Source: Nocardia sp. NBC_01327 (GTDB lineage Bacteria; Actinomycetota; Actinomycetes; Mycobacteriales; Mycobacteriaceae). Taken from it: a stretch of 64,000 nt of DNA. The notes beneath the pieces are model-generated. The model made no database searches. It had not been told where the DNA came from and saw only the letters and a list, made by a program, of their open reading frames with translations. The position numbers were made by a program, and so were the translations under genes. The stretch spans positions 5,828,001 to 5,892,000 of the forward strand of contig NZ_CP108383.1 of assembly GCF_035958815.1 (NCBI RefSeq), given 5' to 3'. Within the stretch, counting starts at the first letter, position 1. Each line of letters opens with the position of its first letter. This document shows positions 1-7,728 of the stretch, in pieces.

Positions 1-1
1 C

Positions 2-3000
2 TCCGTCGTGCTGGCCCGCTCCGATACCGCCATCTCCCTGCGTGATTGGTGGGACACCCACCGCGAGGTCTACTCCCCCATCCGCGAGGGCCTCTTCGAA
101 GCCCTCAACGACGCCCTCGCCCACGCGGGCACCGAACACCTCGCACCACAGCGCACCAGCGCCGCAGCCGGAATGCTCAACGCCACAGGGGCTTCCGCAG
201 GAGGTAAGGGCCGCAATCGCAAGGGTGCGGCAGACAGCCAGGGGCCGAACGCGACAGGCTCCGCTGGCAGCGCGGCGGGCCCGCAGGGCGTATCGAGCAC
301 CGACGGCAGCGATTCCGCGGCGGGTAAGGCCGTCGTTACCGGCGAAGCCGCTGGGGCTCCCACCGATTCGTCCTCCGACGAAGCCGCAGTTCTCGCCACG
401 CCCGCCGAGGTGCTCGCCGACCGCACCGAGCCGCTGACCGAGGAGATTCGCACCCGCCGCCAGGAGGCCCGGGCGCTCGCCGCGCAGGCCAAAGCCCGCG
501 CCGCCGAACTCCGTGCCGAACGTGAGCAGGTCGCCGCCGAACACGATGATGCGCCAACGGCATTCCCGGCCCGCACCGACCCGCGCACAGCCGACCGCCC
601 CGGCGCACCCCTGTGGCGCCTGGTCCGCTTCGCCGACACGATCACCCCCGAGGCCGCCGCAGGCATCGAAGCAGCCCTGCAGGCCGCCAATCTCCTCGAC
701 GCCTGGGTCTGCGCCGACACCGAACTGCCGGAACACACTTCCGACCAGTTCCTGCATCCCCTGCCGAAGGCCCAGCGCCCCTCCGGCCGCACCCTCGCCG
801 ATGTCCTGGTGGTGGAGGATGATTCGGCCGCCCTGACCGTCCCGCGCCAGACCGTCGCCGACGTTCTCGCCAGTATCGCCCTGCACGAGTCCGATTCGTC
901 CGGCCGTGCAGGCGGGTCCGATTCGTCCGGCCATGCAGTTGGGCCCGAATCATCCGGCCGTGCAGTTGGGTCCGAATCATCCGGCCGTGCAGTTGGGTCC
1001 GAATCATCCGGGCATGCAGTTGGGTCCGAATCATCCGGGCATGCAGTTGGGTCCGAATCATCCGGGCATGCAGGTGGGTCCGAATCATCCGGGCATGCAG
1101 GTGGGTCCGAATTGGCAGGGCGTACGGGCGGGAAGAGCGCGGCGGCACAGAAGGCCTCCGCGCACCCGCCTGTCGGCGGCGCGGACAGCTCTGCGGCCGA
1201 GCGGAGTTCGGCGTCCGGCGCGCGGGCCTCCGAGTTCGCACCGGTGGCGGCACTCGCCGCCGGCGCAGCGGATGGTGCGCACGTCGCCATCGCCACCGAT
1301 GGACGGTACCGCCAGGGTGTTCAGGTCGGCCGCCACGTCAAGGCGGACGCGGAGTTCATCGGCACCACCGCGCGGGCCCGCCGCCGGGAGCTGCGGCTCG
1401 CGGAGTTGGCCGCGGCCATCGAGGCGGCGGAGGAGTCGGTCCGCGATGCCCAGGATGCCGAGCAAGCCGCCACGGCGGAGCTGGCGCGGGTTTCGGCTGC
1501 GGCCAAGGCACTTCCGCGCACCACCGCCGTCACCGCCGCGCTGCGCGCCGTTTCCGAAGCCGCGGGCATGCTGCGGTCGCGGTCGGAGGCGGCGGCGCAG
1601 GCCGAGCGGGATCTCGATCAGGCGGTCAGCGAGTACTCCGGCGCCGATAAGAAGGTGCGCGCCATCGCGGCCGACCACCGGGCGCCGCGGGATCCGGCCG
1701 AGCTGGACGCACTGGCGGCGGCCGTGCGGCACTTCGAGAATGCGGGCACGGCGCTGCTGCGCCTGCGCGGGGACCATCAGCGCGAGCACGAGCGGTCACG
1801 GGAATCGGGCGATCGGCTCGATGAGGCGAACGATCTCGCGGAGGCGTTCGCCGAGGAGGCCGAGGCGGCGCGCAGCGGTTACGAGGAGCAGCAGCGGAAG
1901 CTGGAGACGCTGCGGGAGGCGCTCGGTGCGGGCGCGGCCGATATCGACCGTGAACTCGAGCGGGCCCGCGAACGGATCGATGCCGCACGCGCGGAACAGA
2001 AATCGGCCCGCAAGGCCGCGCACGAGGCCATCGAGGCGGTCGGCACCGCGGAGGGCGCCCATCGCGCGGCGCACGACACGCTCGGCACGGCGCTCACCGA
2101 ATTGCTGGCCGATGTGCGGCATCTGGCCCCGTACGCACGACCGGATCTGCTGAGCCTGCTCGGCGCACCGGTCGAGAGTCGCTGGCCCAGTAGCGATGCC
2201 GCCTGGTCCACCCCCGAGCAGCTGCTGTACCGCATCGAGAACGGCGATCCCGAACAGGAACCGGCCGTGCTGCCCGAGGATATCGCGGCCCTGTTCGAGA
2301 ACCTCGCCGCGGCAACGGCTTCGGTACGGGCCGGGGAGGCCACCCGCAAGTCCACCCGCAGCGCGGTCACCACCGCCCTGCAGGAGTTCGATGCGGCCCT
2401 GACCGCGGCCCGCCAGGATTACCGCCTGCACTGGGACGCCGCCGACGGTCTCACCGTGGTGCAGGTGCACGATGACCACGGGCTGTCCGCACTGGCCGAT
2501 TTCGCCGAGCGGATCGGCGGGGCGCGCCGGGATCAGGAGCTGCTGCTCACCGATTCCGAACGCCGCATCCTGGAGGACGCACTGCTCACCGGCCTGGCCC
2601 AGCAGATCCACGAACGCACCAGCGATGCACGCGATCTCATCAATCGCATGGGCATGGAGATGAAGCAGCGGCGCATGTCCTCGGGCAATACCATCGGCGT
2701 GCACTGGGTGCTGGCCGATACGCTCTCGGAGCCGGCGCGCGCGGTGTGCAAGCTGCTGGACCGCGATTCCTCCGAGCTGGTCCCGGACGATCTGGCCACC
2801 ATCCGTTCGCATTTCGCGGCCGAGATTCGCGCGGCCCGCGCCGCGCATCCGGAGCGGTCGTTCCCGGAGATCCTGGCGGCCACATTGGATTACCGCACCT
2901 GGCGGGTGTTCTCGTTCACCATCATCACCGCCGACGGCACCGAGGACCGGCTCACCGTGGCCCGGCACAGCGCGCTGTCGGGCGGTGAGCAGTCGGTCTC

Positions 3001-3385
3001 CCTGCACCTGCCGCTGTTCGCCGCCGCACACGTCATGCTCGATTCGGCCGATCCGCAGGCCCCGCGCCTGCTCGCGCTGGACGAGGCGTTCGCGGGTGTG
3101 GACGACAACGGCCGCAGCGAACTGCTCGGCCTGTCGGTGCAATTCGATCTGGATCTGTTCATGACCGGTTACGACCTCTGGATCACCTATCCGCACGTTC
3201 CCGGCTGCGCGCACTACGATCTGGCGCATTCGGCGGCCGAGAACACGGTCAGCGCAACGCTGCTGGTGTGGGACAGTGATGATCTGCTGGCCGAGCACGA
3301 CGGTTCCGATCTCACCGCCGCACTCGGCTCGCCCAACCGCCGCCGCCTCCCCCATCGTGTCGAAGGCGCCATCGCGCTGCTCTGA
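2..3385 (+). CDS. jetC: Wadjet type II SMC-like ATPase JetC (TIGR02680 family), 5' end outside window
   Basis: SMC/SbcC-like ATPase that in Wadjet systems works with JetA, JetB and JetD to recognise and cleave small circular DNA. The reading frame is open to the left edge and no Walker A motif is visible, so the N-terminal head lies outside. Visible parts are a middle globular (hinge-like) region interrupted by low-complexity inserts (about nt 183-400 and 893-1250), long Ala/Glu/Arg coiled coil (about nt 1370-2130), and the C-terminal head with signature LSGGEQS (about nt 2975) and Walker B RLLALDEAF (about nt 3065). The family assignment rests on the C-terminal head and following region and is from memory. 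The usual nuclease partner JetD (DUF2399) is not encoded immediately downstream; JetA and JetB would be expected upstream, outside the window. Confidence 0.8.
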   Translation, partial: SVVLARSDTAISLRDWWDTHREVYSPIREGLFEALNDALAHAGTEHLAPQRTSAAAGMLNATGASAGGKGRNRKGAADSQGPNATGSAGSAAGPQGVSSTDGSDSAAGKAVVTGEAAGAPTDSSSDEAAVLATPAEVLADRTEPLTEEIRTRRQEARALAAQAKARAAELRAEREQVAAEHDDAPTAFPARTDPRTADRPGAPLWRLVRFADTITPEAAAGIEAALQAANLLDAWVCADTELPEHTSDQFLHPLPKAQRPSGRTLADVLVVEDDSAALTVPRQTVADVLASIALHESDSSGRAGGSDSSGHAVGPESSGRAVGSESSGRAVGSESSGHAVGSESSGHAVGSESSGHAGGSESSGHAGGSELAGRTGGKSAAAQKASAHPPVGGADSSAAERSSASGARASEFAPVAALAAGAADGAHVAIATDGRYRQGVQVGRHVKADAEFIGTTARARRRELRLAELAAAIEAAEESVRDAQDAEQAATAELARVSAAAKALPRTTAVTAALRAVSEAAGMLRSRSEAAAQAERDLDQAVSEYSGADKKVRAIAADHRAPRDPAELDALAAAVRHFENAGTALLRLRGDHQREHERSRESGDRLDEANDLAEAFAEEAEAARSGYEEQQRKLETLREALGAGAADIDRELERARERIDAARAEQKSARKAAHEAIEAVGTAEGAHRAAHDTLGTALTELLADVRHLAPYARPDLLSLLGAPVESRWPSSDAAWSTPEQLLYRIENGDPEQEPAVLPEDIAALFENLAAATASVRAGEATRKSTRSAVTTALQEFDAALTAARQDYRLHWDAADGLTVVQVHDDHGLSALADFAERIGGARRDQELLLTDSERRILEDALLTGLAQQIHERTSDARDLINRMGMEMKQRRMSSGNTIGVHWVLADTLSEPARAVCKLLDRDSSELVPDDLATIRSHFAAEIRAARAAHPERSFPEILAATLDYRTWRVFSFTIITADGTEDRLTVARHSALSGGEQSVSLHLPLFAAAHVMLDSADPQAPRLLALDEAFAGVDDNGRSELLGLSVQFDLDLFMTGYDLWITYPHVPGCAHYDLAHSAAENTVSATLLVWDSDDLLAEHDGSDLTAALGSPNRRRLPHRVEGAIALL
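893..1135 (+). repeat. 27-bp in-frame minisatellite in jetC
   Basis: Eight 27-bp units (893-1108) plus one degenerate unit (1109-1135), each encoding nine residues of the pattern ESSGHAVGS or close variants. Variation is limited: R or H at position 6, V or G at position 8, D or E at position 1. Because the unit is a multiple of three, copy-number change preserves the frame and only lengthens or shortens a flexible linker in the predicted hinge region. Confidence 0.95.
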
Positions 3386-3798
3386 TCACCGCCGCAGATC
3401 CAGCGCCGATCGCATCCCGAAATGTCGCGATACCGCCGTCCGGACAGGTCCGCCGTCCGGGCGGCGGGGTCTTCTGTGTCCCAACAACTCCCGACAAATC
3501 GGCCAGGTATCGGCTTCGTCCGCGTTGCCCTGTTCGTCCCCCGCGTCACGATCGAAACCCGTCCAGTGGCCTGGACGCCGTGACCGCGAGCATCCCTGAC
3601 ACCCGGTCCGGAACGACCCTGGTAAACACCCCGGGCGCCAGCGGATTACGCGTGTCGCGGCGCGGCACGCCGTAAGGATTGGCCTATCGGCAAATCAACA
3701 GTTTCGCCAATGGCGGTGTATCGACTACAAATGTTTTCCGTGCCGATCCTTATCGAGTTCACCTGCCAGCGATCGAAACTCCCGGGACGGGGGACCCG
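3386..3798. other. Intergenic region between jetC and the membrane-protein gene
   Basis: 413 bp without a convincing gene. The first part holds a GC-rich hairpin just after jetC (CCGCCG at 3450-3455 pairing with CGGCGG at 3462-3467, then GGTCTTCTGTG), a plausible terminator. The last 120 bp are clearly less GC-rich (about 3675-3765) and probably carry the promoter of the downstream gene. No confident -35/-10 pair could be chosen. Confidence 0.5.
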
Positions 3799-4989
3799 AT
3801 GACGATCGATCATCCGCTGGAGGACGACGTCTCCGTCCTCGCTCGGCGGGTCGAGAAGGCGCGCGGAAGGCTCGCCTACCAATTCGACCCCGCCCTCACC
3901 GAAGCTCTCTCCGAAAACGAACTCACCGCCGAGCGCCAACTAGCCGAGCGCATCCGCAACGAGGACCGCGCCCAGCGCCTCAAGCAGGTCGAGGCCGCCG
4001 CCGCCACGGCCGACCGCGCTCGCCAGACCACCGTAGAGATTGAGAAGGCCGACATTCGCGACTTGCTGATGGCTCGCAAGGCGATCGCCGCACAGCGGCG
4101 AGAATCGAGCCCGCACGCCAAACTGGCATCGCTGTACAAGCATCGCGGGTGGTCACTGCGCGCGCTGGCCGGTGTCGTCGCAGCCGGAATGCTCTGGTCC
4201 GCAGTCAATGTCCAGCACAATATCGCTCCCGGCGGCGCCTCGGACCCGCTGTTCTGGTTCAGCTACCTGCTCGAAGGGATGATCAGCGTCTGCCTGATCA
4301 TCATCATGATCGGCACCAACAAGGTCGCCGAGTGGGGCGTCATCGACAGCACCAAGCAGGTCGTGGCCGCCGAAATGGCGCTGCTGGGCCTGACGGTCAC
4401 CCTGAACACGTACCCGTACTTGAAGATCGGCAGCTGGTACGACGTCTCCGTGCACGCCATCGCGCCGGTGATGATCGGTGTCGCGCTGCTGATCCACAAT
4501 GCCGCCAGCGCGCGCTACGGGCTCGCCATCGTCCGGGCGACGGATCAGATCCGGGATCTGCCCGATCCGGCCGAGACGATCCGCCGCACGCTGCCCAGCA
4601 CGGTCGCCTGGCCGCAGCGGCCCACCGCCTCGGCGCCGACCATGGGCCAGCCCGCCCAGGCCCTCAACGCCGCGCCTGAGGCCGAGACGAGCCGTCCGGT
4701 GGATACCAGCCGGATCGTGGAGAGCGAGCCCGAACCCGTTTCGGTCAAGCCGACCCCGAAACCCGCTCCCAAGAAGGAAGAACGGACGTCGGCGACCAAA
4801 TCCGCCAAATCGCCCGAACCGGAAGCCCTCGCCGACCTCAATGACGGTATGCCGCCGCTGAACGTCTACGACACCGGGCAATTCCGCATCGCCGAGACCC
4901 TCGAACAGGAACTCGCCGAACTCCAGGCCGCCCGCCGCCGCGCCCGCGCCGCAGCCCGCGCCCGCAATGGAGGAACCGACCTCGAGTAA
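3799..4989 (+). CDS. Unrecognised four-helix membrane protein with N-terminal coiled coil
   Basis: About 396 residues. The ATG at 3799 is preceded by a GGGGGA ribosome-binding site; an upstream in-frame TTG at 3679 lacks a correctly spaced one. Residues 1-115 are charged and Ala/Glu-rich, probably coiled coil. Four hydrophobic segments follow: around RALAGVVAAGMLW, LFWFSYLLEGMISVCLIII, VVAAEMALLGLTVTL and HAIAPVMIGVALLI. The C-terminal third is Pro/Lys/Glu-rich and ends in a basic Arg/Ala helix. The layout resembles membrane proteins of actinobacterial plasmids and integrative elements (such as DUF2637), but I cannot assign a family. It lies directly downstream of jetC, so a role in the same accessory island is possible but unproven. 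Confidence 0.7.
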   Translation: MTIDHPLEDDVSVLARRVEKARGRLAYQFDPALTEALSENELTAERQLAERIRNEDRAQRLKQVEAAAATADRARQTTVEIEKADIRDLLMARKAIAAQRRESSPHAKLASLYKHRGWSLRALAGVVAAGMLWSAVNVQHNIAPGGASDPLFWFSYLLEGMISVCLIIIMIGTNKVAEWGVIDSTKQVVAAEMALLGLTVTLNTYPYLKIGSWYDVSVHAIAPVMIGVALLIHNAASARYGLAIVRATDQIRDLPDPAETIRRTLPSTVAWPQRPTASAPTMGQPAQALNAAPEAETSRPVDTSRIVESEPEPVSVKPTPKPAPKKEERTSATKSAKSPEPEALADLNDGMPPLNVYDTGQFRIAETLEQELAELQAARRRARAAARARNGGTDLE

Positions 4990-5016
4990 AGCGCACACAC
5001 TCCGGCACAGCCGCCA

Positions 5017-5043
5017 CCGCCCGCAGGATCACCCAGCGGGCGG
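5017..5043 (+). terminator. Hairpin after the membrane-protein gene
   Basis: CCGCCCGC (5017-5024) pairs perfectly with GCGGGCGG (5036-5043) across an 11-nt loop, 27 bp after the stop codon. The following sequence contains only a short T stretch (ATTTCTGT), so it is a weak intrinsic terminator candidate, or the first helix of the structured element that follows. Confidence 0.4.
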
Positions 5044-5044
5044 C

Positions 5045-5171
5045 AGCGGCATTTCTGTCGTAGTCAACGCAATAGCGTTGTGCCGCTGGACCACTCGGCA
5101 GTGCGCTCCCGGAAGGCTTGCACTGCAGCAGATGTCGGCGACTCAGCTCGCCGACACCTACCGCGTGGTCC
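5045..5171. ncRNA. Candidate structured RNA or DNA element between convergent genes
   Basis: Several perfect helices are packed together: AGCGGCA (5045-5051) with TGCCGCT (5081-5087), enclosing CAACGC (5065-5070) with GCGTTG (5075-5080). Immediately after, GGACCAC (5088-5094) pairs with GTGGTCC (5165-5171) and encloses GCAGTGC (5098-5104) with GCACTGC (5120-5126) and TGTCGGCGA (5133-5141) with TCGCCGACA (5148-5156). Together these form a hairpin followed by a three-way junction closed by a 7-bp helix. No tRNA T-loop or anticodon arm is present and no known RNA family was recognised. The helices are read directly; being an RNA gene is inference. Confidence 0.35.
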
Positions 5172-5180
5172 GGGGGCGCC

Positions 5181-6611
5181 TCAGCGCGCGAGCTGCTCCC
5201 CCGCGCGCCGTGGTGTGAGATCGGCGGCGGTCAGGCCCGAGAAGTCGCGCAGGCCGACATGATTGCGGTCCGCGCAGCTGCCCAGGGAGTGATCGGGGTG
5301 CAGGCCGAGGTATTGGCGGCGGGTGCGGGTGCTCCAGCGCCGCGCGGCTTCGCCGGCGGTCTTGTAGAAGTTGGCCATGTAGCCGCCCTCGTAGAGTCGC
5401 AGCAGGGTGTAGCCGCCGGGGTACTCCTTCACGGCGGCCACCTCGAGGAATTCCACGTTCGCTCCGGAATCCGCGCGGGTCACCCGATTTCGGTGGGTAT
5501 GACCGCTGTGGTGCAGGAAAACACCCGGGGCCGAGCGGTAGAGCGTCTGCAAGGCCGCCGCATTCGCCCTGTCGAGCACGAAACCCGGTCCGCCGGGGTT
5601 GCTTATCGCCGCGTGCGTCGTGATCGGGTGGTGGCCGAATACGAGCGTCGGCCGGTCCGGGTCGGCGCGCAGGATATCGGTGAGCCGCCCGAGCTGAGCG
5701 GATCCGAGGGTGCCGCCGCCGCGCGGGCGCGGGCGATTGGTGTCGAGTCCGAGCAGCCGCAGTCCGCCGGCGAAGTATTCGCCGAGTTCCTGGTACGGGT
5801 AGAAGACCGCACCCCAGTGATCGGGTTCGTCCTTGGGCGGCATGTCGTGATTGCCACGGCAGACGAAGTAGTCCGAACCCAGCTCGCCCCAGGTATCCAA
5901 ATGCGCACGGACGGCGACGGATTGGGCGAAGGTCCCGGAGTCGGTGAGATCGCCCGCGGCGATGAGGTGATCGGCTGCGCGCCCGGGCCCGCGCAGTTCG
6001 TCCAGAACGGCGCGGAGCATGAACTCCGGATGCTGCTGGGTTTCGTGCCGCAACCCATCGATCAGTCCGGATACCAGCAGACCGCTGCGGTCCTCGCCGA
6101 GATGCAGATCATTGCTGAGCGCGAGGGTGCGCAGCAGCCGGCCGGGCGGCGGTGTGAGCGTGGTGAAAACCCCGGTGGATTCCGGTGTTCCGGAGCGCCG
6201 CGTAACCAGCGTGCGCGCGGGCACCGCCCGGCTCCCGCCGGAATAGGCCTCGAAGCGGTAGGCCCGCCCCGGCTCCAGCCCGCCGATCTCCGCGTAGTGG
6301 TAGGCGGTGCGCCGGGAGTCGAGGTATCGCACCGCGGGTGCGGCGTAGCCGTCCGCGGGTCCGATGCGCACCTCGGTATCGGCAGGCGCCGGTTGCAGCC
6401 GCCCCGCGCGATTGCGGACCCGTGAGGTCCACGTGAGCACGACCGAGGTATCGGTGACGGTGACCACTTCCAGATCGGAGGCGGTCACCGAATCCCGTTG
6501 GATCCCGGGGGTATAGGTGGCGAATACCGGGCGCTGGGAGTGCATCGCCACCGCCGTCACGGCGGTGGCGGCATTGGCCAGCCAGAGGGTTCGAAGTCGC
6601 GGGTCCAGCAT
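5181..6611 (-). CDS. Metallophosphoesterase with N-terminal fibronectin-like domain
   Basis: 476-residue calcineurin-like phosphoesterase. The conserved metal-binding motifs appear in order: NDLHLGE, AAGDLTDSG, CRGNHDMP, FGHHP and SGHTHRN, together giving the usual dinuclear metal site. Residues about 40-150 look like a fibronectin-type/purple-acid-phosphatase N domain (VVLTWTSRV, LEPGRAYRFEAYSG). The N-terminus has only a weak hydrophobic stretch, so secretion is uncertain. Substrate unknown; relatives hydrolyse phosphomono- or diesters. It stands alone, convergent with the upstream membrane-protein gene across the structured spacer. Confidence 0.85.
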   Translation of the reverse strand: MLDPRLRTLWLANAATAVTAVAMHSQRPVFATYTPGIQRDSVTASDLEVVTVTDTSVVLTWTSRVRNRAGRLQPAPADTEVRIGPADGYAAPAVRYLDSRRTAYHYAEIGGLEPGRAYRFEAYSGGSRAVPARTLVTRRSGTPESTGVFTTLTPPPGRLLRTLALSNDLHLGEDRSGLLVSGLIDGLRHETQQHPEFMLRAVLDELRGPGRAADHLIAAGDLTDSGTFAQSVAVRAHLDTWGELGSDYFVCRGNHDMPPKDEPDHWGAVFYPYQELGEYFAGGLRLLGLDTNRPRPRGGGTLGSAQLGRLTDILRADPDRPTLVFGHHPITTHAAISNPGGPGFVLDRANAAALQTLYRSAPGVFLHHSGHTHRNRVTRADSGANVEFLEVAAVKEYPGGYTLLRLYEGGYMANFYKTAGEAARRWSTRTRRQYLGLHPDHSLGSCADRNHVGLRDFSGLTAADLTPRRAGEQLAR

Positions 6612-6743
6612 GGGGATCTCCGTCCGCCGCTCAACAGCTATACCGCGACGGTACGGTTACCGGTTGAACGCTGCGGTGCCCGAACATGGCCGATCAGCTT
6701 CCGGTACCAGACATTTCACCTGCACGCCCCACCGGGGCGGTAT

Positions 6744-7016
6744 TCAGCGACCGCGCACGGGGTGGTCGGCGGGAACCACGACGGCCGGGCGCGGCTGCGC
6801 GGGGGTGCCCGAATGCTGGGCGTAACCGAGCCAGCCGGTGCCCACGAACACCGCGAGCAGGACGGCGGTGGGAAGTTCCAGCAGCAGCCAGCCGGGGGCG
6901 AGCACGGATTGGCGGATGGTGCGGTACTCGGGGACGGGCTGGCGGCGCGAGGTTCGAACCGGTGGGCGCTGCCGCCCCAGACTGCCGTTCCCCGAGCTGT
7001 GTTGCTGCCTGCCCAC
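6744..7016 (-). CDS. Small single-pass membrane protein
   Basis: 90 residues starting at a GTG with a GGAGG ribosome-binding site 5 nt upstream; the ATG at 7020 is out of frame and too close to that site. A basic N-terminus (RTSRRQPVPEYRTIRQ) is followed by one transmembrane segment, WLLLELPTAVLLAVFVGTGW, and a short Pro-rich tail ending in RGR. No family recognised. The sound start site and membrane segment support a real gene; it follows the VanY-like gene on the same strand about 100 bp away. Confidence 0.55.
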   Translation of the reverse strand: MGRQQHSSGNGSLGRQRPPVRTSRRQPVPEYRTIRQSVLAPGWLLLELPTAVLLAVFVGTGWLGYAQHSGTPAQPRPAVVVPADHPVRGR

Positions 7017-7087
7017 CCATGCCTCCGTAGCTAGAAATGTGCTGAACCCAAGGATGCCGAATCAACGACCCGCACACAGCGGTGATC

Positions 7088-7111
7088 GACCGGACAACAG
7101 AATGTCCGGTC
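7088..7111. terminator. Terminator-like hairpin downstream of the VanY-like gene
   Basis: GACCGGACA (7088-7096) and TGTCCGGTC (7103-7111) form a perfect 9-bp stem with a 6-nt loop. On the plus strand it is followed by CTTTTCTC, so on the minus strand, where the upstream gene lies, the A-rich side comes first. It could end the fumarase/VanY transcript, but the T tract is in the opposite orientation. Confidence 0.45.
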
Positions 7112-7117
7112 CTTTTC

Positions 7118-7711
7118 TCAGCGCTGGCTCGCGTCCGGTAGTCGGGCCGGGCAGGGCATTCCAGGCAGGGTGACACGCTCGAAGTGCCACCACTCATTGT
7201 CGTAGGTGCGGCACAGACCCCAGCGATTTCCGTTGTCCTCCAACCACTGTGCGCCCGCGCGCGGACCCACATCGATGGCCTGACCGGATACGTGGGTGGA
7301 CTCCTCGGGCGGCAGCACCCACTGACGCGCCGCATCGGGACTGCCGTAGGTGCGAATTCCGTCCTCCCACAGTGCCTCCTGCTGACCGGGGGTCCGGTAG
7401 CCGGAGGTGATGGAGAGCGACACGCCCTCGGACTGCGCTTCGGCGGCCGCCTGTTCGTAGGCGGTGGCCAGCAGCGGGTCGAGACCATCGGTCTCGGCGG
7501 CGACGGCGGCGCCGGACTGCGCACCGGATCCGGGCTGCACACTCGCGGGTGCGGCATGCGCGCCGGGCGCACCTGCGCCGAGCAGACCGGCGCCCGCGCA
7601 CAGCGCGAGGGTCGCGGTCAGCAGCGCCGCCCGGCCGGGGGCCGAATCTGCCCGATGCGCAGGCATTTCGGCCTGCGCCCTCGGCATTTCGTCACGGCCG
7701 TCAACCCGCAT
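7118..7711 (-). CDS. Secreted D,D-carboxypeptidase, VanY/M15B family
   Basis: 197-residue zinc peptidase that trims the terminal D-Ala from peptidoglycan stem peptides. An export signal is visible (GRAALLTATLALCAGAGLL then APGAHAAP). The catalytic domain, about residues 75-190, contains SGYRTPGQQEALW, the zinc motif STHVSGQAIDVG and the terminal EWWHFE, the hallmarks of M15B enzymes. The ATG at 7711 has an upstream AGGGAGA and begins 17 bp after the fumarase stop, so the two genes are probably cotranscribed. Confidence 0.88.
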   Translation of the reverse strand: MRVDGRDEMPRAQAEMPAHRADSAPGRAALLTATLALCAGAGLLGAGAPGAHAAPASVQPGSGAQSGAAVAAETDGLDPLLATAYEQAAAEAQSEGVSLSITSGYRTPGQQEALWEDGIRTYGSPDAARQWVLPPEESTHVSGQAIDVGPRAGAQWLEDNGNRWGLCRTYDNEWWHFERVTLPGMPCPARLPDASQR

Positions 7712-7728
7712 GCAGTCGTCTCCCTCGC

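Noticed and set aside
893..1135. CRISPR-like periodic repeat
   Set aside because: Units are contiguous without spacers and keep the reading frame of JetC; this is a coding minisatellite.
5045..5171. tRNA or tmRNA gene
   Set aside because: The closing helix is 7 bp like an acceptor stem, but there is no T-arm (GTTCGA loop), no 7-nt anticodon loop and the internal helices have the wrong sizes.
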